A stretch of 9,189 nt of DNA from Planctomicrobium sp. (lineage in GTDB: Bacteria > Planctomycetota > Planctomycetia > Planctomycetales > Planctomycetaceae): NCBI GenBank assembly GCA_029259835.1, contig JAJDEL010000890.1:1-9189 (forward strand), written 5' to 3'. Each line of letters opens with the position of its first letter. Within the stretch, counting starts at the first letter, position 1. The notes under the pieces were generated by a model, which did no database searches, had not been told where the DNA came from, and saw only the letters and a list, made by a program, of their open reading frames with translations. Shown here piece after piece: positions 7,501 through 9,189 of the stretch. A program made the position numbers and the translations under genes.

Positions 7501-7684
7501 AGCAACGTTTCCACTCAATGGGGTGATTCGCGGCTGGACCGAAGGCTTGCAACTCATTAAAGAAGGGGGAAAGATCGAACTCGAAATCCCTGCCGATCTC
7601 GGCTACGGTGATCGTGGAGCACCTCCTGTCATTCCAGCAGGAGCAACTCTCCACTTTATTGTGGAATTGATTGAAGTGAAATAA
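4586..7684 (+). CDS. Exported M16-family zinc metallopeptidase (two M16 units) fused to a C-terminal FKBP peptidyl-prolyl isomerase
   Basis: The product is 1032 residues. A signal peptide (MLRYGLFLFVAGMVITMTG, cleavage near Ala26) predicts export to the periplasm. The first M16 unit (about 35-460) has the inverted zinc motif HLLEH: ligands His79 and His83, catalytic Glu82. The distal ligand is probably Glu159 in RNEFERGENSP, 76 residues on, matching family spacing; LDRTNYYETLP is also typical. The second unit (about 488-905) has no HxxEH (the equivalent region reads ACDVLPSLM) but keeps the RQEEGLSY pair, Arg771 and Tyr778. So it is the usual active-plus-inactive clamshell that degrades peptides or small unfolded proteins. 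After a Lys-rich linker (about 910-917) comes an FKBP domain (926-1032) with CHYKGW (Tyr953), EFDSSY, GVIRGW, LGYGDRG and PPVIPAGATLHF, so binding-pocket residues look intact. M16 proteins normally end near the second unit; the added isomerase is unusual. The frame is continuous with no stop between the parts. Proline isomerisation beside proteolysis suggests an envelope quality-control role, which is inferred. Confidence 0.93.
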   Translation: MLRYGLFLFVAGMVITMTGTSQVTGAEQVTSVEGITEYKLENGVRVLLFPDPSKPKVTVNMTVFVGSRHEGYGEAGMAHLLEHMLFKGTPDHPKIPKVLKAHGAEFNGTTWLDRTNYYETLPASEDNLSFALKLEADRLMNSYVKGEDLESEMTVVRNEFERGENSPSRILGQKVMSTAFEWHNYGQSTIGNRADIERVPVESLKRFYKKYYQPDNIMVIVAGAFDPEFALKEIEANFGTIPRPERVLENPYTEEPAQDGERLVTLRRVGDVGLAAAMYHTSSGAHPDYVSVDVLEHIMTSSPSGRLYKGLVESKLAASVTGGAYALHDPGILRFMAEASPGVEPRDVLSKLLEITESVGEEGVTVEEVERAKLYWMKTWEMSLADSSKLAVQLSEWAAQGDWRLMFIYRDRLEKVTPESVNEIANKYVKQNNRTAGLFIPTEEPEKVTVPPTPNLAEMIGDYKGREAVAMGEQFDVSPENIESRTTRVTLPSGVKAAFLPKKTRGESVHVQINLRYGDLESLTGLSTACDVLPSLMTRGTKNLSRQELQDQLDQNKAKLSASGTAGLASFSIETRREFLPAVLEVVRQVLREPTLDADELELIKNRRLSGYSQQLTDPTSLARVAVSRAINPAYSQDDVRYVASVEEEVERWKNVSTEDAKVLYEDYLNGTNGEVVVVGDFDIAEIQPIVESMLTDWTSEIKFSRVPHSGDVEVAGGRKEILTPGKENATYLAGALFPIRDSHADYNGLMMGNYILGSSGLSSRLGDRVRQEEGLSYSVGSFMRSSPIDERTSLLVYAITNPDNMEKVESAIQEELQLLLDKGVTEEELASAKKGYLERQLVDRSDDRQLLSTLANTTYLGRTMKFYSDRESAINALTVDAVAKAFHNHLDLDHYAVFAAGDLERDNDKKMKKDKPMSNDEFTKTPSGLKYKVLEGGEGKAPTAASTVVCHYKGWLDNGEEFDSSYKRNEPATFPLNGVIRGWTEGLQLIKEGGKIELEIPADLGYGDRGAPPVIPAGATLHFIVELIEVK

Positions 7685-8260
7685 TACGCTACACCACTCT
7701 TCAATCTATTTTCTATTTCACCGAGAAGCGAGTCACTTATGAAAACCCGTTGGGGACGCTTGTCCGTTTTTCTTTTCTGTTGTTGCACGGTCATGACTGG
7801 TTGCGTTGCTGGTCCTGAAGATTTTATTGTCGATTCAGCCGACGAGTCCGGAAAGACTTCGATTTCAGAAAACGATTCTGAATCGTCAGAAATCATTCAG
7901 GCTTCCAGTGTGGAAATGGAGGATCGTCCTGCATTCAAATCCACTGCAAGTGGCTTGAAATATCGAGTTATTCGGGAAGGAAAAGGTCGCAAACCGAATC
8001 CCAATTCGACCGTCACATGCCATTACAAAGGTTGGCTCGACAACGGCAAAGAATTCGACAGCTCCTACGGAAAAAATGCAGCATCGTTTCCTTTGAACGG
8101 AGTCGTCAAAGGCTGGACCGAAGGTTTGCAACTGATTCAGGAAGGCGGCATGATCGAACTCGAAGTTCCTGCCGATCTTGGCTATGGACCGCAAGGAAGA
8201 GCGCCGGTTATTCCCAAAAACGCAACACTTCATTTCGATATCGAACTACTAAAAGTCCGC
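7361..8260 (+). repeat. Tandem pair of FKBP-domain coding units (fused copy, then lipoprotein copy)
   Basis: The stretch 7361-7681 (107 codons, end of the M16 fusion) and 7943-8260 (106 codons, end of the lipoprotein) encode FKBP domains that align with one single-residue gap. About 72 of 105 positions are identical by eye. DNA similarity is also high locally, for example GGCTGGACCGAAGG and ATCGAACTCGAA occur in both. This points to a local duplication, with the lipoprotein leader and linker (7739-7942) unique to the second copy. Confidence 0.8.
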
Positions 8261-8263
8261 TAA
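7739..8263 (+). CDS. FKBP-type peptidyl-prolyl cis-trans isomerase, predicted lipoprotein
   Basis: The product is 174 residues. The N terminus has basic residues (KTRWGR), a hydrophobic stretch with three cysteines (VFLFCCCTV) and a lipobox-like MTGC, so Cys22 is the probable lipidated residue. The next residue is Val, not Asp, which would fit outer-membrane sorting where the Lol rule applies. An acidic Ser/Glu-rich linker (about 27-62) leads to one FKBP domain (69-174). It has CHYKGW (Tyr96), EFDSSY, FPLNGVVKGW, ADLGYGPQG, APVIP and ATLHFDIELLKV, matching the pocket of active FKBPs. It is predicted to speed prolyl isomerisation in envelope proteins. It lies 54 nt after the M16-FKBP gene with no terminator between, so the two are probably cotranscribed; a terminator follows it. 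The upstream site is weak (GAGAAGCGAG). Its domain is a close paralogue of the fused one. Confidence 0.92.
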   Translation: MKTRWGRLSVFLFCCCTVMTGCVAGPEDFIVDSADESGKTSISENDSESSEIIQASSVEMEDRPAFKSTASGLKYRVIREGKGRKPNPNSTVTCHYKGWLDNGKEFDSSYGKNAASFPLNGVVKGWTEGLQLIQEGGMIELEVPADLGYGPQGRAPVIPKNATLHFDIELLKVR

Positions 8264-8288
8264 AGAGTCTTGAATTCGAAGCTCCTTT

Positions 8289-8325
8289 TGCCACTCACTT
8301 CCAGTGAGTGGCATTTTTTGTTTTT
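8289..8325 (+). terminator. Strong rho-independent terminator after the FKBP lipoprotein gene
   Basis: TGCCACTCACT (8289-8299) pairs perfectly with AGTGAGTGGCA (8303-8313) around a three-base loop. It is followed by TTTTTTGTTTTT (8314-8325). It ends the M16-FKBP/lipoprotein unit 26 nt after the stop codon. Confidence 0.92.
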
Positions 8326-8341
8326 ATCGATAGGTCGCATC

Positions 8342-9189
8342 GTGGCTGCGAATCTGACGTTACAATACTACAAGGCGGAAGAAATTTATCGTAAGGCACG
8401 TACGTCACCGGAACGCATCGCTGCCTTGGAAAACATGCTCCGCGTGATTCCAAAACACAAAGGGACCGACCACCTTCAAGGTGCTCTGAAAGCCAGACTT
8501 AAAGAAGCGAGAGAAACAGCTCAGGCTGAACTGCGAGCAACAAAAGGTGGGAAGAGTTACCGAATTCCAAGGCAAGGCTGCGGAACGGTCGTTGTAATTG
8601 GTGCTCCGAACTCCGGAAAAAGTCTTCTGGTTTCGCAACTCACGAACGCGTCTCCCGAAGTTGCAGAGTTTCCATATGCAACTCGCGCTCCGATGCCAGG
8701 GATGATGGAATTCGAAGGCGTCCTCATACAATTGATCGATACACCACCCATCTCGGAAAGTCATCTCGAACCGTACCTTCTCGATTTTGTGAGAACTGCC
8801 GATTTGGTGCTGTGCTGCTTCGATGGCAGTTCCGATGACGCTCCGCAACAAACATTGAATGTTCTTACGCAGTTAGAGTCTCGAAAAACGGTCTTGGCTA
8901 ATAAGTCCGGATTTGACCAGAATGACTTTTCGATTGTTCATGTGAAAAGCCGATTGATCGCCACGCACGGCAGTGACTCAGAGGCTCTCATCCGTAAAGA
9001 GATGCTTTCGGATCTTAAAACCATTGATTTTCCAGACATCACCGTTGATCTATGCAACAAGGAAGACCTCCAGCATCTTTCACAAACGATCTTTGAAGCG
9101 CTGGAGGTCATTCGCATTTTCACAAAACGACCTGGAAATGAGGTTGAATTGGTAAACCCTTATGTGATTCCAATCGGAGGAACTGTCGA
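8342..9189 (+). CDS. DRG/Obg-like GTPase with start of a TGS domain (3' truncated by the window)
   Basis: The frame is open to the right edge, giving 282 residues of a longer protein. GTG 8342 is chosen because the encoded start (AANLTLQYYKAEEIYRKA) matches planctomycetal relatives and no other plausible start lies upstream. An N-terminal helical region (about 1-70, including RVIPKHKGTDHLQ) resembles the DRG-type leader. The G domain follows: P-loop GAPNSGKS (87-94, Lys93, Ser94), switch I-like FPYATRAPMPGMM, and G3 DTPP (133-136, in place of DxxG, as seen in this branch). The G4 position reads NKSG (187-190) instead of NKxD, so the usual guanine-specifying Asp is missing. Near the end, VIRIFTKRPGNEVELVNPYVIPIGGTV-type sequence begins a TGS domain, which binds RNA or ribosomes in related proteins. 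A role in translation or ribosome function is inferred. The start lies 16 nt after a strong terminator, so its promoter is unclear. Confidence 0.88.
   Translation, partial: MAANLTLQYYKAEEIYRKARTSPERIAALENMLRVIPKHKGTDHLQGALKARLKEARETAQAELRATKGGKSYRIPRQGCGTVVVIGAPNSGKSLLVSQLTNASPEVAEFPYATRAPMPGMMEFEGVLIQLIDTPPISESHLEPYLLDFVRTADLVLCCFDGSSDDAPQQTLNVLTQLESRKTVLANKSGFDQNDFSIVHVKSRLIATHGSDSEALIRKEMLSDLKTIDFPDITVDLCNKEDLQHLSQTIFEALEVIRIFTKRPGNEVELVNPYVIPIGGTV

Overview
The window looks like chromosomal DNA from a planctomycete (Planctomycetales type). The evidence is protein content, not a marker gene. It has a membrane-anchored protein with a C-terminal tail typical of planctomycetal BatA-type clusters, followed by a C13/caspase-like peptidase. 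It also has a secreted SGNH/SASA esterase with the QGxND variant common in that phylum, an ECF sigma factor coupled to a small two-helix membrane protein, and a DRG/Obg-like GTPase entering a TGS domain. GC content is moderate by eye, and no tRNA, rRNA, CRISPR or insertion sequence is visible.

Layout. From 1 to 1413 (+) lies the end of an operon: the last 148 residues of a truncated membrane protein, overlapping by 4 nt a secreted clan-CD peptidase-like protein with two Ca-binding-like loops. From 1414 to 2084 there is one unrecognised 153-residue ORF and short spacers. A secreted SASA-type esterase occupies 2085-3122 (+). A perfect 12-bp hairpin (3165-3200) separates it from the convergent minus-strand pair at 3213-4206: an ECF sigma factor and, downstream with an 8-nt overlap, a two-helix membrane protein. 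A 379-nt divergent intergenic region follows.

From 4586 to 8263 (+) lie two exported proteins that share a peptidyl-prolyl isomerase domain. The first is a tandem M16 zinc peptidase with an FKBP domain fused at its C terminus. Fifty-four nucleotides downstream is a predicted FKBP lipoprotein whose domain is about 70% identical to the fused one. A strong rho-independent terminator (8289-8325) ends this unit. Only 16 nt later a GTPase gene starts and runs off the right edge.

How the genes may work together: the M16-FKBP protein and the FKBP lipoprotein probably form an envelope proteolysis/folding unit; the sigma factor and its overlapping membrane protein look like a cell-surface signalling pair. 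These roles are inferred. The most unusual item is the M16-FKBP fusion beside its FKBP paralogue. I see no defence system or mobile element.
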